A stretch of 64,000 nucleotides of DNA from Corynebacterium marinum DSM 44953 (GCF_000835165.1 NZ_CP007790.1:310001-374000); one strand, 5' to 3'. Shown: positions 35,152 through 44,862, numbered from the stretch's first letter. Notes: generated by a model not told the origin, from the sequence alone. Numbers and translations: made by a program.

Positions 35152-35303
35152 TCAGTGGGGCGGTTCGGGGAGGAGTTCCTGCATAGAATCCCCGGCCCAC
35201 CCGGTGCAGCTGCCCCCTTCCGGATGAGCTTCCGGACGGTGTAGTCGCCGTTCCCCAACCGGGCCAGTTCCTGCCTGGTCCAGTATTTCCCCTCGAGTCC
35301 CAT
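35152..35303 (-). pseudogene. Frameshifted remnant of an AbiEi-type antitoxin / wHTH gene
   Basis: From ATG 35303 one frame reads [19 protein letters not shown], then [11 protein letters not shown]. After the run of five C at 35213-35217 (plus strand), the sense continues in the next frame as QLHRVGRGFYAGTPPRTAP. Together this is the N-terminal winged-helix segment seen in AbiEi-like type IV antitoxins and related proteins. One extra base breaks it, and nothing of the remaining domain is left before the neighbouring gene. No partner toxin is present. Confidence 0.68.
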
Positions 35304-35458
35304 TCCCTATTGGACTTGAGTTTCCGCGCCGGGGTTCCCCGTGTCTGGAGTGCCACACGGTTCGACGTTTTTCTGGGGTGGTTTCGGTGCAGGCGTGCGG
35401 CGTTTCAGACAAATGGGCCGTCCACAGGCCCCCGGCGTCGCCAACTAGACTCGGGCCC
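35304..35458 (+). promoter_or_regulatory. menD upstream gap with leaderless promoter
   Basis: The only clear signal is TAGACT at 35446-35451, 7 nt before ATG 35459. Nothing else recognisable was seen in the gap. Confidence 0.55.
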
Positions 35459-37075
35459 ATGCAATCCGAGTCGATCAACCTGGCGCAGTCCGTCGTCGAG
35501 CAGCTTTCCCGCCATGTCAGTGACGTGGTGATCTGTCCGGGCTCCCGGAACTCCCCTCTCTCGCTGGCGCTGCTGGCGCGGAAGGACATCAGGGTGCACG
35601 TGCGCCTCGACGAGCGCAGCGCCGCTTTCCTGGCCCTGGGCATGGCGCGGGTGCAGAAGCGGCACGTGGCGGTGGTGATGACCTCGGGCACGGCAGTGGC
35701 GAACTGCCTGCCGGCGATGGTGGAGGCGCATTACGCGCATGTGCCGCTGGCGGTCGTCAGCGCGGACCGGCCCCGCAGACTGCAGGGCACGGGTGCGAGC
35801 CAGACCATTGACCAGGTGGGGATCTTCGGCAGGTATGCGGAGACCACCGAAATCCGGGAGGGCGCCGACATCCCGTTCCTGGCGGAGGCGTTCACCGGCC
35901 GGAACCAGGTGCACATCAACGTGGAACTGGATGATCCGCTCGTCGGTGACGAGTTGCCGGGCGAACCGACCAGCCGGACCCTCCGCCGGGCGCCCGTGCC
36001 TCGGCAGGTCAACCACGGCGAGGTCGAGGTGGACCTGAGCCGGAACACCCTAGTCGTCGCTGGCGACGAAGCCTGGCTGGTGGACGGGTTGGAGGATGTG
36101 CCCACCATCGCGGAGCCGACCGCGCCCGCCCCGTACCACCCGGTGCACCCGCTGGCGGCCAGGGTCTTCCGGCGCCAGCAGGTCAGCGCGAACGATTACG
36201 TCGTGGACACGAAGCCGGAGCAGGTCATCGTCGTCGGGCATCCGACGCTGCACCGCGACGTGCTGGCGCTGCTCAAGGACCCGGAGATCGACCTGATTAC
36301 GCTGTCGCGCTCGGCCGACTTCACTGATCCGCGCGGCGGTTCGACGCGGGGGACGTCGGTGAAGGTTACCGGCGAGCCGACCTCGCAGTGGCTGAAGATC
36401 TGCTCGGCGGCCTCCGAGCTGGCGGCCGACGCCGTCCGTCTGACCGTGGCTGATTCGGCGCACGGGTTCACGGGGCTGCATGCGGCGGCGGCTGTGTCGG
36501 ACACCCTGGGCACGGGCGATTCGCTGGTGCTGGGGGCGTCGAACCCGGTGCGCGACGCGAGCCTGGTGGGTTTGCCCTACGACGGTGTGGACACCTATTC
36601 GCCGCGGGGCGCCGCCGGTATCGACGGCACCGTGTCCCAGGCCGTCGGCGTCGCCCTGGCGGTGCAGGCCGCGCACCCGGACGAGCCGCGGGCCCCGCGC
36701 ACGGTGGCGCTGATGGGGGATGTCACCTTCCTGCACGACGTCGGGGGGCTGTTCATCAGTCCCGGGGACGTGCACCCCGAGCACCTGACGATCGTCGTCG
36801 CCAACGATGACGGCGGCGGCATCTTCGAGTCGCTGGAGATCGGCGCGGAACCGCTGCGGGCCAGTTTCGAGAGGGTCTTCGGGACGCCGCACGGGGCGTC
36901 GATAAGCAGCCTGTGCGAGGGTTACGGCGTCGCCCACCGCGAGGTGTCGACGTTGGCGGAGCTTCTCGACGCCCTGGGCGGCCAGTCCGAGGGACTGTCC
37001 GTCATTGAGGCCCGCACGACGCGGGCCACCCGGCGGCAGATGGACGAGGCTCTGCGGGAGAGGGTCGGCTGGTGA
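35459..37075 (+). CDS. menD: SEPHCHC synthase (2-succinyl-5-enolpyruvyl-6-hydroxy-3-cyclohexene-1-carboxylate synthase)
   Basis: Thiamine-diphosphate enzyme that adds succinic semialdehyde to isochorismate. The 538 residues show the three-domain layout of ThDP enzymes. The N-terminal catalytic segment is [16 protein letters not shown] and [14 protein letters not shown], with [17 protein letters not shown]. The ThDP/Mg motif runs from [15 protein letters not shown] to [11 protein letters not shown] near residue 450. ATG 35459 is fixed by the -10. The stop overlaps the next gene's GTG (GTGA). Confidence 0.96.
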   Translation: MQSESINLAQSVVEQLSRHVSDVVICPGSRNSPLSLALLARKDIRVHVRLDERSAAFLALGMARVQKRHVAVVMTSGTAVANCLPAMVEAHYAHVPLAVVSADRPRRLQGTGASQTIDQVGIFGRYAETTEIREGADIPFLAEAFTGRNQVHINVELDDPLVGDELPGEPTSRTLRRAPVPRQVNHGEVEVDLSRNTLVVAGDEAWLVDGLEDVPTIAEPTAPAPYHPVHPLAARVFRRQQVSANDYVVDTKPEQVIVVGHPTLHRDVLALLKDPEIDLITLSRSADFTDPRGGSTRGTSVKVTGEPTSQWLKICSAASELAADAVRLTVADSAHGFTGLHAAAAVSDTLGTGDSLVLGASNPVRDASLVGLPYDGVDTYSPRGAAGIDGTVSQAVGVALAVQAAHPDEPRAPRTVALMGDVTFLHDVGGLFISPGDVHPEHLTIVVANDDGGGIFESLEIGAEPLRASFERVFGTPHGASISSLCEGYGVAHREVSTLAELLDALGGQSEGLSVIEARTTRATRRQMDEALRERVGW

Positions 37076-37515
37076 GGCGGAGCATCGTGCGGCGGGGGCG
37101 GCAGCTGGTGCTGATGCTCTACGCCGCGGCGATGCTCGGCAGCGTCGCCATGGTCGGCGGACCCGCGCTCAACGACCGGACCATCAACGCTGACCCCGGC
37201 CGGGCGCTGGCCACGGTGACGGGCACGGACTGGTTGCGCACCACGGTGGAGTACCGCGACGAGGACGGCATCTACCATTCTCCGCCGACGGGGTTGCTCT
37301 ACCCCACAGGCCTGGGGGAGGGACAGCGAGTGTGGGTGGCGTACGCGAAATCCGACCCCGACCTGGTGAAGGTGGAGGGGCGGGAATGGACCCTGTCCGT
37401 CATTCCGGCCCTGAGTGTTGCTCTGCTGGCGACGATTCTCGCGGCGCTATTGTGGTGGGCAGTCGGCAGCTTCGCCCGGGGTGCGGCACGTTCACCGAAA
37501 GTTCTCCCGGAGTAA
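37072..37515 (+). CDS. DUF3592-type membrane protein (Rv0556 position)
   Basis: A 147-residue protein with an N-terminal helix ([17 protein letters not shown], about 13-29), an extracytoplasmic beta-rich part with [24 protein letters not shown] and [10 protein letters not shown], and a second helix at 107-127 ([19 protein letters not shown]). This is the DUF3592 architecture. It overlaps menD by 4 nt. Its place between menD and mgtA matches Rv0556. Function unknown. Confidence 0.88.
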   Translation: MRRSIVRRGRQLVLMLYAAAMLGSVAMVGGPALNDRTINADPGRALATVTGTDWLRTTVEYRDEDGIYHSPPTGLLYPTGLGEGQRVWVAYAKSDPDLVKVEGREWTLSVIPALSVALLATILAALLWWAVGSFARGAARSPKVLPE

Positions 37516-37562
37516 AGCTGGATATCAAGGCGATGTCGCCTGGCAGAGAGAGGATGTCACGC

Positions 37563-38777
37563 ATGCGTGTAGCGATCGTCGCGGAGTCATTCCTGCCCAA
37601 CGTCAACGGTGTGACGAACTCGGTCCTCCGGGTTCTGGAGCATCTCCACCGGGAGGGGCATGAGGCATTGGTCATCGCGCCGGGAGCGCGCGACTTCCAG
37701 GAGGAGGTCAGCGAGTACCTGGGCTTCGAGATCGTGCGGGTGCCCACGGTGCGTGTCCCGCTGATCGACTCGTTGCCCATCGGCGTGCCCAACCCCGCCG
37801 TCACCGACGCGTTGCGGGTCTTCCGGCCGGACCTCATCCACCTGGCCAGCCCGTTCGTGCTCGGCGCGGCGGGCGCCTTCGCGGCGCGTCAGCTGCGGGT
37901 GCCGGCGGTGGCGCTCTACCAGACGGACGTGGCGGGCTTCGCCACCAAGTACCGCCTCACGCCGCTGGCCAACGCCGCGTGGGACTGGACCCGCCACATC
38001 CACAACATGTGCCAGATGACCCTGGCTCCGTCCTCGCTGACCATCCGCGACCTGGAGGCTCACGGCATCAACAACGTCCGGCACTGGGGCAGGGGAGTCG
38101 ACGCGGTCCGCTTCCACCCGGAGAAGCGCTGCCCGCAGTTGCGCCGCCAGTGGGACCCGACCGGCCGGAAGAAGATCGTCGGTTTCGTCGGCCGCCTGGC
38201 CGCGGAGAAGGGCGTGGACCGCCTGGCTTCCCTGCACGGCCGGCGCGATATCCAGCTGGTCATCGTCGGTGACGGGCCCTCCCGCGGCGAGCTGGAGACG
38301 CTGATGCCGAAAGCCGTGTTCACCGGCGCCCTGGGCGGCGAGGACCTGGCCCGCGCCTACGCCTCGCTGGACCTGTTCGTCCACGCCGGCGAGTTCGAGA
38401 CCTTCTGCCAGGCGATCCAGGAGGCGCAGGCCTCCGGCGTGCCCACCATCGGCCCGCGCGCCGGGGGTCCGGTGGACCTGATCCAGGAGCGCTACAACGG
38501 CCTGCTGCTCGACGTCGAGACGTTCTCCCGCGAGCTGCCCGCCGCCGCCGAGTGGCTGCTGCACCGCGACCGCCACGATCAGCTCCGCCGCAACGCCCGG
38601 GTCTCGGTGGCGGACAAGACCTGGGAGGCCCTGTGCGATCAGCTGCTGGGTTATTACGCCCGGGTCCTCGAAGAGGCGCGCCGTGTCCCGTTGACCTTCT
38701 TCGGCCCGCGCCCGGAGCTGCCGCTGTGGGCAGCCAAGGCGTTGGGTGCGCGCGTCGCCGGAAGTTCCCTGACCTAG
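37563..38777 (+). CDS. mgtA: GDP-mannose-dependent alpha-mannosyltransferase MgtA
   Basis: GT4-family glycosyltransferase of 404 residues. The N-terminal [19 protein letters not shown] and C-terminal [15 protein letters not shown], then [20 protein letters not shown] with the EX7E nucleotide-sugar site, are clear. In C. glutamicum the protein at this locus (MgtA, NCgl0452) mannosylates glucuronosyl diacylglycerol for a lipomannan-type glycolipid; assignment here is by synteny and motif. ATG 37563 has AGAGAGG about 10 nt upstream. The TAG stop starts the -10 of menG. Confidence 0.93.
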   Translation: MRVAIVAESFLPNVNGVTNSVLRVLEHLHREGHEALVIAPGARDFQEEVSEYLGFEIVRVPTVRVPLIDSLPIGVPNPAVTDALRVFRPDLIHLASPFVLGAAGAFAARQLRVPAVALYQTDVAGFATKYRLTPLANAAWDWTRHIHNMCQMTLAPSSLTIRDLEAHGINNVRHWGRGVDAVRFHPEKRCPQLRRQWDPTGRKKIVGFVGRLAAEKGVDRLASLHGRRDIQLVIVGDGPSRGELETLMPKAVFTGALGGEDLARAYASLDLFVHAGEFETFCQAIQEAQASGVPTIGPRAGGPVDLIQERYNGLLLDVETFSRELPAAAEWLLHRDRHDQLRRNARVSVADKTWEALCDQLLGYYARVLEEARRVPLTFFGPRPELPLWAAKALGARVAGSSLT

Positions 38778-38787
38778 ACTCGTGGTC
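38775..38787 (+). promoter_or_regulatory. menG -10 built on the mgtA stop codon
   Basis: TAGACT (38775-38780) begins with the mgtA stop TAG and is followed after 7 nt by GTG 38788. Confidence 0.55.
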
Positions 38788-39477
38788 GTGGCTAAGGCAG
38801 ACCTGGACAAGAAACCCTTCGACGTCGCGTCAATGTTTGACGACGTCGGGGCGAAGTACGACCTGACCAACACGATCCTCTCCTTCGGGCAGGACGCCCG
38901 GTGGCGGCGGCGCACCCGTGAGCGGCTCAACCTGAAACCGGGGGAGAAGGTCCTCGACCTGGCGGCGGGCACCGCCGTCTCGACGGTGGAGCTGGCGAAG
39001 TCAGGCGCCTGGTGCGTGGCGTGCGACTTCTCCCAGGGCATGCTCGCCGCGGGCAGGGACCGCGACGTTCCGAAGGTCGTCGGCGACGGCATGCGGCTGC
39101 CCTTCGCGGACAACTCCTTCGACGCGGTGACCATCTCCTACGGCCTGCGCAACATCCACGACCACGCGGCCGGCCTGCGGGAGCTGGCGCGGGTGACCCG
39201 GCCGGGCGGCCGGCTGACCGTGGCGGAGTTCTCGACCCCGGTGGTGCCCCTGTTCGGCACGGCGTACAAGGAGTACCTCATGCGGCTGCTGCCGAAGGTG
39301 GCGCGCCTGGTCTCCTCCAACCCGGACGCCTACATCTACCTGGCGGAGTCGATCCGCGCGTGGCCGGGTCAGGAAGGCCTGGCGCAGGTGATCAACGCCA
39401 ACGGCTGGGAGAACGCCGGGTGGCAGAACCTGAGCTTCGGGATCGTGGCCCTGCACTCGGCGACTAAGCCGTTGTAG
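38788..39477 (+). CDS. menG: Demethylmenaquinone methyltransferase
   Basis: SAM-dependent C-methylation that completes menaquinone. The 229 residues carry the UbiE/MenG N-terminal signature [18 protein letters not shown], the SAM loop [12 protein letters not shown], and the second signature [15 protein letters not shown]. Start GTG 38788 is set by the -10. The 3' end overlaps menJ on the other strand by 14 nt (39464-39477). Confidence 0.96.
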   Translation: MAKADLDKKPFDVASMFDDVGAKYDLTNTILSFGQDARWRRRTRERLNLKPGEKVLDLAAGTAVSTVELAKSGAWCVACDFSQGMLAAGRDRDVPKVVGDGMRLPFADNSFDAVTISYGLRNIHDHAAGLRELARVTRPGGRLTVAEFSTPVVPLFGTAYKEYLMRLLPKVARLVSSNPDAYIYLAESIRAWPGQEGLAQVINANGWENAGWQNLSFGIVALHSATKPL

Positions 39478-40720
39478 CCCACAGCGGGGTGTCGCGGCGC
39501 ACCCTCGAGACGGCGGCGCCGGCCAGGCGCCAGGCCCGTGCGATGAGGTCGCGGTCGTCGTCGGCGACGAGGTTGCCCATCAGCCGCGCGGCGGCCGGCA
39601 TGACCATCGCGCCGACGGGGCCGCGCAGGCCGAGCGGCCCGACGGCCGGCAGGAACTGCGGGTAGGTCAGCAGCCGCGCCGCCGTGCGGGCCAGCAAAAA
39701 CGCCTCGCCGTAGGTCTCGCGCAGGAGGTGCGGCCACACCAGGGTGAGGTCGCGGCCCGGACGCAGCAGCTCCACGGCCATCTCGGCGGACTCCATTCCG
39801 TAGTCGATGCCCTCGCCGTTGAGGGGGTTGACCAGTGCGGCGGAGTCCCCAATGAGCATCCAGTTCGCGCCGGCCACGTCGGAGACCGCGCCGCCCATCG
39901 GCAGCAGCGCGGAGGCGACGTCCTGTTCCGGGCCCAGCTGCCATTCCTCGCGGCGTTGCGTCGCGTAGTGCGAGAGCAGCTTCTTCGTGTTCACCTTTGC
40001 CGGCCGGGCGTCGGTGGACAGCGCGCCGGCGCCGAGATTCACCCGGCCGTCGCCGAGCGGGAAGATCCAGCCGTAGCCCGGCTGGACGGTGCCCTCGGCG
40101 TCGCGCAGCTCCACGTGGGAATGGATCCACGGCTCATCCGACATCGGCGAAGCGCAGTAGGAGCGCGCCGCGATGCCGTAGACCTCGCCCCGGTGCCACT
40201 GCCGGCCCAGCAGCTTGCCGAAGGTCGAGCGCACCCCGTCGGCGACCAGCAGCCAGCGGGGCCGCACCTGCTTCTCGACGCCCCCGTGCCGCACCGTCAC
40301 CGCATCCACCCGCGGTCCCGCGAACTCGACGCCCGTGGCCGTCGCACCCTCCCACAGGGTCGCGCCGCGCTCCACGGCGGTGCGCACCAGCAGGTGGTCG
40401 AACTCCGTGCGCGGCATGGCGGAACCGAGCGTTCCGTAGTGGCCCTCCGGCCAGGGGGCAGTGACCGAACCGCCGAAACCGTGCAGTTTGAGACCCCGGT
40501 TGTGGTAGCTGGACGTCACCGCCTCCGCCAGCCCGAGCCTGCCCAGCTGGTGGATGGCCCGTGGGGTCAGCCCGTCGCCGCAGGTCTTGTCGCGGGGGAA
40601 GACGGCGGCGTCGAGAAGCAGAACCTCGTGGCCGGCCTCCGCCGCATGAATCGCGGCCGCGGAACCCGCGGGTCCTGCACCGACTATCAGGACATCGACA
40701 AGACCGGGGTTTCCACTCAT
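39464..40720 (-). CDS. menJ: Geranylgeranyl reductase family, menaquinone reductase MenJ
   Basis: FAD-dependent oxidoreductase of 418 residues. The dinucleotide-binding start [18 protein letters not shown], the [13 protein letters not shown] motif and the FAD contact [17 protein letters not shown] are those of the geranylgeranyl reductase family. The homologue Rv0561c (MenJ) saturates one isoprene unit of menaquinone; the same role is likely next to menG and the prenyl synthase. ATG 40720 (MSGNPG) lies 7 nt after CACAAT (40728-40733, minus strand), preferred over ATG 40729 and 40747. Confidence 0.93.
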   Translation of the reverse strand: MSGNPGLVDVLIVGAGPAGSAAAIHAAEAGHEVLLLDAAVFPRDKTCGDGLTPRAIHQLGRLGLAEAVTSSYHNRGLKLHGFGGSVTAPWPEGHYGTLGSAMPRTEFDHLLVRTAVERGATLWEGATATGVEFAGPRVDAVTVRHGGVEKQVRPRWLLVADGVRSTFGKLLGRQWHRGEVYGIAARSYCASPMSDEPWIHSHVELRDAEGTVQPGYGWIFPLGDGRVNLGAGALSTDARPAKVNTKKLLSHYATQRREEWQLGPEQDVASALLPMGGAVSDVAGANWMLIGDSAALVNPLNGEGIDYGMESAEMAVELLRPGRDLTLVWPHLLRETYGEAFLLARTAARLLTYPQFLPAVGPLGLRGPVGAMVMPAAARLMGNLVADDDRDLIARAWRLAGAAVSRVRRDTPLWATTA

Positions 40721-40830
40721 GCGGTCCATTGTGGCATTCCACGCCACCCCTTAGTACGGGGTGGGGCAACTTTGGACTACGGTTGAGTGCGATCATCCTC
40801 ACCGTCAGACCGCTGCAAGGACACCTCGAC

Positions 40831-41847
40831 ATGACCAACGGCACTACCTATCAGTCCACCCCGGCCGGGAACGTGGATCTGGGAGACGCCGAGCTCAATG
40901 AGCGTATCGCGACCGGAATGGCCGAGGTCGAGGTCCTGCTGCGCGAGGAGCTGGCGAAAAGCGAGGATTTCCTCGTGGACAAGGTGATGCACCTGATGGA
41001 GGCCGGCGGCAAGCGCTTCCGGCCCATGATGACGCTGCTCGCCTCCCAGTTCGGACCAGGAGCGGGTTCATCCGAGGTGGTCAAGGCCGCCGCCGTCCTG
41101 GAGACGGTCCACCTGGCCACGCTGTACCACGACGACGTGATGGACGAGGCCGAGCTGCGCCGCGGCGTCGACTCCGCCAATGCACGCTGGGACAATGCGG
41201 TGGCGATCCTGGCGGGGGACATCCTCTTCGCCCATGCCTCCCGGATGATGAGCGAACTGGACACCCATACCGTGGGCCACTTCGCCCAGACCTTCCAGGA
41301 CCTGGTCACCGGACAGATGAGGGAGACCATCGGCGCGGAGGGGCGCGACCCCGTCGAGCACTACATGGACGTCATCCACGAGAAGACCGGGGTGCTCATC
41401 GCCTCCGCCGGCCACCTCGGCGCGTACCACTCGCACGCCAGCGAGGAGCATATCGAGGCGTTGTCCCGGATCGGCGGGGCGATCGGCATGATCTTCCAGA
41501 TCGTCGACGACATCATCGACATCTTCTCCGCGCCGGAGCAGTCCGGCAAGACCCCGGGCACCGATCTGCGCGAAGGCGTGTTCACCCTGCCCGTGCTCTA
41601 CGCCCTCCAGGAGGACGGAGAGGTGGGGGAGCAGCTCCGGGCGCTCCTCACGGGTCCGCTCACCGAGGACGACGACGTGGAACGCGCGCTCGACCTCCTC
41701 GGGCGTTCGCAGGGCCGCCAGCGCGCGCTCGCCGACGTCCACCGCTACCTCGTCGAGGCCGAGAGTCAGATGGACCGGCTCCCCGACTCCGCCGCCACCA
41801 ATGCGCTGCGCATGCTGGCCAACTACACCATCCAGCGCGTCGGATAA
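40831..41847 (+). CDS. All-trans polyprenyl diphosphate synthase (menaquinone side chain)
   Basis: A 338-residue prenyl elongase. Both Asp-rich motifs are intact: YHDDVMDEAELRRG near residue 96 and QIVDDIIDIFSAPEQSGK near 228, with GGKRFRPMM before the first. Chain length cannot be read with certainty; by place (Rv0562, grcC1/HepT type) it makes the octa- or nonaprenyl chain used by MenA. TACGGT (40778-40783) gives a leader of about 40 nt with AAGGA upstream of ATG 40831. Divergent from menJ. Confidence 0.94.
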   Translation: MTNGTTYQSTPAGNVDLGDAELNERIATGMAEVEVLLREELAKSEDFLVDKVMHLMEAGGKRFRPMMTLLASQFGPGAGSSEVVKAAAVLETVHLATLYHDDVMDEAELRRGVDSANARWDNAVAILAGDILFAHASRMMSELDTHTVGHFAQTFQDLVTGQMRETIGAEGRDPVEHYMDVIHEKTGVLIASAGHLGAYHSHASEEHIEALSRIGGAIGMIFQIVDDIIDIFSAPEQSGKTPGTDLREGVFTLPVLYALQEDGEVGEQLRALLTGPLTEDDDVERALDLLGRSQGRQRALADVHRYLVEAESQMDRLPDSAATNALRMLANYTIQRVG

Positions 41848-41919
41848 GTGGCGTGACCTGCCGATTTGCAGGTCTTCCGGTGTCTCGTAGTAGAGTATGT
41901 CACGCACCGTATGGTGCAC

Positions 41920-42002
41920 GCCAGGTTGCCCGAGCGGCCAATGGGAGCGGACTGTAAATCCGCCGGCTTACGCCTACACAAGTTCGAATCTTGTACCTGG
42001 CA
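41920..42002 (+). tRNA. tRNA-Tyr (GTA)
   Basis: Acceptor GCCAGGT (41920-41926) pairs with ACCTGGC (41995-42001), discriminator A42002. Anticodon GTA is at 41954-41956. The long variable arm makes it class II, 83 nt. TTCGAAT is the T loop. CCA is not encoded. A -10 (TAGAGT, 41891-41896) is 24 nt upstream. Confidence 0.96.
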
Positions 42003-42009
42003 CAACTTC

Positions 42010-42042
42010 AGACCCACCCGAACTGTTGGTTCGGGTGGGTCT
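42010..42042 (+). terminator. Terminator of the tRNA-Tyr gene
   Basis: GACCCACCCGAAC (42011-42023) pairs with GTTCGGGTGGGTC (42029-42041), loop of 5 nt, followed by TTCTGCCTTT. Confidence 0.85.
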
Positions 42043-42192
42043 TCTGCCTTTCGCGGCTTTCCTCGAATTCCGGCGCCCGGGACCGCCGCGCAGTCCCGGT
42101 TTCATGCAAACCCGGCAGGCCCGGCAGGGGCGATTTCAGGCGGTTTGAAACGCCCCCATTTGATGGCTGAAAATGCGTCGTGACGTGCCGAT
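42043..42192. other. Intergenic stretch without recognisable feature
   Basis: Between the tRNA-Tyr terminator and the tRNA-Thr promoter I see no convincing coding or RNA signal. A short frame running through from the tRNA is not supported by codon pattern. Confidence 0.5.
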
Positions 42193-42222
42193 TTGTGTAA
42201 CCTCAGCGCATCGGGTTAATCT
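42193..42222 (+). promoter_or_regulatory. Possible promoter of the tRNA-Thr/tRNA-Met pair
   Basis: TTGTGT (42193-42198), 18-nt spacer, TAATCT (42217-42222). A second -10-like TAAATA lies at 42251-42256, closer to the tRNA. Confidence 0.4.
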
Positions 42223-42276
42223 GTTCAAGGCTTCAACGGAGCGGGCAAGATAAATACGTCCGGTGCCAGAGGCTAC

Positions 42277-42349
42277 GCCCCCTTAGCTCAGTCGGTAGAG
42301 CGTTTCCATGGTAAGGAAAAGGTCATCAGTTCGATTCTGATAGGGGGCT
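42277..42349 (+). tRNA. tRNA-Thr (GGT)
   Basis: Acceptor GCCCCCT (42277-42283) pairs with AGGGGGC (42342-42348). Anticodon loop ATGGTAA gives GGT at 42310-42312. Length 73 nt with TTCGATT in the T loop. The tail TCTGTTTCTTTTCT is T-rich. Confidence 0.96.
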
Positions 42350-42415
42350 CTGTTTCTTTTCTCCCTCGGTCGCTGCAGAACCGTCGGTGGCTGGGGAAGT
42401 GTGAAACGGCCACCA

Positions 42416-42487
42416 GGCGGTGTAGCTCAGTGGTAGAGCAAGCGACTCATAATCGCTGTGTCGCGGGTTCAATTCCCGCCATCGCTA
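42416..42487 (+). tRNA. tRNA-Met (CAT), elongator
   Basis: Acceptor GGCGGTG (42416-42422) pairs with CATCGCT (42480-42486) with two G-T pairs. Anticodon CAT is at 42448-42450 in loop CTCATAA. The three G-C pairs below the anticodon typical of the initiator are absent (stem AGCGA/TCGCT), so it is the elongator; its place after tRNA-Thr agrees. Confidence 0.93.
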
Positions 42488-42534
42488 CCGGTTAGCCGGC
42501 CAGCAGGTAGTTTCGGAAGGATCTGCCCGTCTGG

Positions 42535-42540
42535 TAAGGT
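42535..42540 (+). promoter_or_regulatory. Extended -10 for tRNA-Trp
   Basis: TGGTAAGGT at 42532-42540 fits an extended TGN-TANNNT element, with a start expected about 20 nt before the tRNA. Confidence 0.45.
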
Positions 42541-42567
42541 CAACCGTGCTGTTCAGGCAGCGCACCA

Positions 42568-42640
<73 letters not shown>

Positions 42641-42645
42641 CCAAT

Positions 42646-42686
42646 ACGGGCCGGTCATCGAGGATTTTCCTCGGTGCCGGCCCGTT
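42646..42686 (+). terminator. Hairpin after tRNA-Trp
   Basis: ACGGGCCGG (42646-42654) pairs with CCGGCCCGT (42677-42685), with an inner CGAGG/CCTCG stem. The following TTCTGCTGTT is only moderately T-rich, so termination may be partial. Confidence 0.65.
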
Positions 42687-42710
42687 CTGCTGTTCCCTGT
42701 TGGCCTCTGG

Positions 42711-42716
42711 TAGGCT
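42711..42716 (+). promoter_or_regulatory. -10 element of secE
   Basis: TAGGCT at 42711-42716, about 43 nt before GTG 42759, leaving a short leader with GAGGAG as ribosome-binding site. Confidence 0.45.
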
Positions 42717-42758
42717 CAACGGAGTTCTGAACACGAGATGTCTTTTCCGAGGAGTGCT

Positions 42759-43082
42759 GTGACCGATCAACAGCCCAACCAGCCCGGCGCGGCCCGCCCG
42801 ACGGGCAAGCGCCAGATGACGGGCGTCGGCACCACCACTGCCTCGTCCTATGAGGCGAAGCGGGTCGTCAAGGCTGACCCGGAGGACGACAAGCCTGGCG
42901 GCGGCGTCGTCAGCTTCCTGCCGGAGGTTGTCTCGGAGATGCGGAAGGTCATCTGGCCGACCGCGCGCCAGATGGTCGTCTACACCCTGGTGGTCTTCGC
43001 CTTCCTCATCGTGGTGACGGCACTGGTCTCGAGCGTCGACTTTCTGGCGGGCCTCGGAGTTGAGAAGATCCTCACCCCTTAG
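42759..43082 (+). CDS. secE: Preprotein translocase subunit SecE
   Basis: A 107-residue protein. A soluble N-terminal extension of about 50 residues is followed by the SecE core: FLPEVVSEMRKVIWPTARQMVVYTLVVFAFLIVVTAL (one membrane helix). It stabilises SecY in the Sec channel. GTG 42759 follows GAGGAG (42749-42754); the in-frame ATG 42738 lacks a ribosome-binding site. nusG follows, the standard order. Confidence 0.95.
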   Translation: MTDQQPNQPGAARPTGKRQMTGVGTTTASSYEAKRVVKADPEDDKPGGGVVSFLPEVVSEMRKVIWPTARQMVVYTLVVFAFLIVVTALVSSVDFLAGLGVEKILTP

Positions 43083-43208
43083 GTACAGTCGTCACCATCA
43101 GTTTTCATCCCGTCGAGCCCACCAGGGTCGGCGGGATTATTCATTGGCCGCGGCCGGTAAACTGGCTCGAAACGGCCTTTCCGAGTTGCCCTACACACCT
43201 GGAGCATC

Positions 43209-44141
43209 ATGAGCGAAGAATTCGCATCCGAGAACCTGTCCGAGAACCTGTCCGAAAACCCCGAGAACGCCGGGGCCTTCGACGCCGCCGAGCTGCTCGG
43301 CGATGACACCGCGGACCTCGCCGACGAGGCCACCGCGGAGACCACCGACGACGAGGCCGCTGTCGCGGACGTCGAGGCCGAGGTCGAGCCGGAGGAAGCT
43401 CCCGCCGAATTGGCCGAAGAACCCGAGGTGATCGAGGAGGATTCCCTGGCCGCCGCCGCCGCGGCGCTGGGCGACACCACCGAGGAAGACACGGAGGCCG
43501 AGTACCGCCGGCGCGTGCGCGAGTACACCCGCGAGCTGAAGAAGCTGCCGGGCGACTGGTACATCATCCAGTGCTACTCGGGCTACGAGAACAAGGTGAA
43601 GACCAACCTCGACATGCGCGCCCAGACCCTTGAGGTCGAGGAGTACATCTACGACGTCGTCGTCCCCATCGAGCAGGTCATCGAGATCAAGGACGGCAAG
43701 CGCAAGCTGGTCAAGCGCAAGCTGCTGCCGGGCTACGTCCTGGTCCGCATGGAGATGAACGACAAGGCGTGGTCCGTCGTCCGCGACACCCCGGGCGTGA
43801 CGAGCTTCGTGGGCAACGAGGGCAACGCGACCGTGGTCAAGCACCGCGACGTGGCGAAGTTCCTCATGCCGAAGGAAGCCTCCGTCGAGGGCGAGGCCGC
43901 GGCCGTCACCTCCGAGGGCGAGAAGGTCGTCGCCATGCCGGACGAGCAGTCCAAGCCGTCCCTGGCGATGGACTTCGCGGTCGGCGAGGCCGTCACCATC
44001 CTCACCGGTGCGCTGGCCTCCGTGTCCGCGACGATTTCGGAGATCGATCCCGCCACCGGAAAGATCCAGGCGCTTGTCTCCATCTTCGGCCGTGAAACCC
44101 CCGTGGAGCTCACCTCCGACCAGATCGAAAAGATCAACTGA
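43209..44141 (+). CDS. nusG: Transcription termination/antitermination factor NusG
   Basis: A 310-residue NusG. The NGN domain starts near residue 115 (KLPGDWYIIQCYSGYENKVKTNL) and includes LLPGYVLVRMEM and DTPGVTSFVG. A KOW-type domain follows (VGEAVTILTGALASVSATISEID). The first 110 residues are an acidic, Ala/Glu-rich extension common in actinobacteria; it begins with the repeat SENLSENLSENPEN. It binds RNA polymerase and Rho or ribosomal S10. TAAACT (43158-43163) is a likely -10, with TGGAG before ATG 43209. Confidence 0.96.
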   Translation: MSEEFASENLSENLSENPENAGAFDAAELLGDDTADLADEATAETTDDEAAVADVEAEVEPEEAPAELAEEPEVIEEDSLAAAAAALGDTTEEDTEAEYRRRVREYTRELKKLPGDWYIIQCYSGYENKVKTNLDMRAQTLEVEEYIYDVVVPIEQVIEIKDGKRKLVKRKLLPGYVLVRMEMNDKAWSVVRDTPGVTSFVGNEGNATVVKHRDVAKFLMPKEASVEGEAAAVTSEGEKVVAMPDEQSKPSLAMDFAVGEAVTILTGALASVSATISEIDPATGKIQALVSIFGRETPVELTSDQIEKIN

Positions 44142-44145
44142 TGAT

Positions 44146-44175
44146 TTGGGCGGCACGCTGACCGTGCCGTAGGCT
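44146..44175 (+). promoter_or_regulatory. Promoter of rplK-rplA
   Basis: TTGGGC (44146-44151), 18-nt spacer, TAGGCT (44170-44175). It predicts a leader of about 160 nt before rplK, room for L1-dependent feedback, although I could not identify the L1 site. Confidence 0.5.
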
Positions 44176-44340
44176 TGACCCTCGCGCGTGCGCAAGTGCC
44201 GCGCGACATCCAGACATTCATCCCCGGTGGCCGGGATACGTGAAGATCCAGCGACGTCCGTCCTGGTAGCGGGGCCCGGCATCCGGACGGCGGCCGTCAT
44301 CATCGTGACGGTTGCCGGTACCACGGAACGAGGTAATTCG

Positions 44341-44778
44341 ATGGCTCCCAAGAAGAAGAAGAAGGTCACTGGCCTCATCAAGCTGCAGATCGATGCTGGC
44401 GCCGCTAACCCGGCTCCGCCGGTCGGCCCGGCCCTCGGTGCCCATGGCGTCAACATCATGGAGTTCTGCAAGGCCTATAACGCGGCGACCGAGTCCCAGC
44501 GCGGCAACGTCATCCCGGTCGAGATCACCGTCTACGAGGACCGCAGCTTCGATTTCAAGCTGAAGACCCCGCCGGCCGCCAAGCTGCTGCTGAAGGCCGC
44601 CGGCCTGCAGAAGGGCTCCGGCGTCCCGCACACCCAGAAGGTGGGCAAGGTGACCATGGCTCAGGTCCGCGAGATCGCTGAGACCAAGAAGGAAGACCTC
44701 AACGCCCGCGACATCGACGCAGCAGCGAAGATCGTCGCCGGCACCGCCCGCTCCATGGGCATCGAGGTCGAGGGTTAA
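44341..44778 (+). CDS. rplK: 50S ribosomal protein L11
   Basis: A 145-residue L11 with the N-terminal [27 protein letters not shown] and the C-terminal rRNA-binding part ending in [13 protein letters not shown]. It forms the GTPase-associated stalk base with 23S rRNA. ATG 44341 begins [18 protein letters not shown] lies upstream. rplA follows after 84 nt. Confidence 0.98.
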   Translation: MAPKKKKKVTGLIKLQIDAGAANPAPPVGPALGAHGVNIMEFCKAYNAATESQRGNVIPVEITVYEDRSFDFKLKTPPAAKLLLKAAGLQKGSGVPHTQKVGKVTMAQVREIAETKKEDLNARDIDAAAKIVAGTARSMGIEVEG

Positions 44779-44862
44779 TCCCTCTCCCTTCCCCCGACGA
44801 CGTGGCAGGGCCAGCTCCGGCCCGCCTGACCACATCAATCCCTCCCAAGAAGGAATTGCACA

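Noticed and set aside
42416..42487. tRNA-Met read as initiator or as tRNA-Ile2 (lysidine)
   Set aside because: The initiator's G-C rich anticodon stem is missing, and the place next to tRNA-Thr is that of elongator tRNA-Met; Ile2 cannot be fully excluded without identity-element analysis.
43227..43262. Repeat GAGAACCTGTCC at the start of nusG as a regulatory repeat
   Set aside because: It is short, in frame and simply encodes SENL units of the acidic extension.
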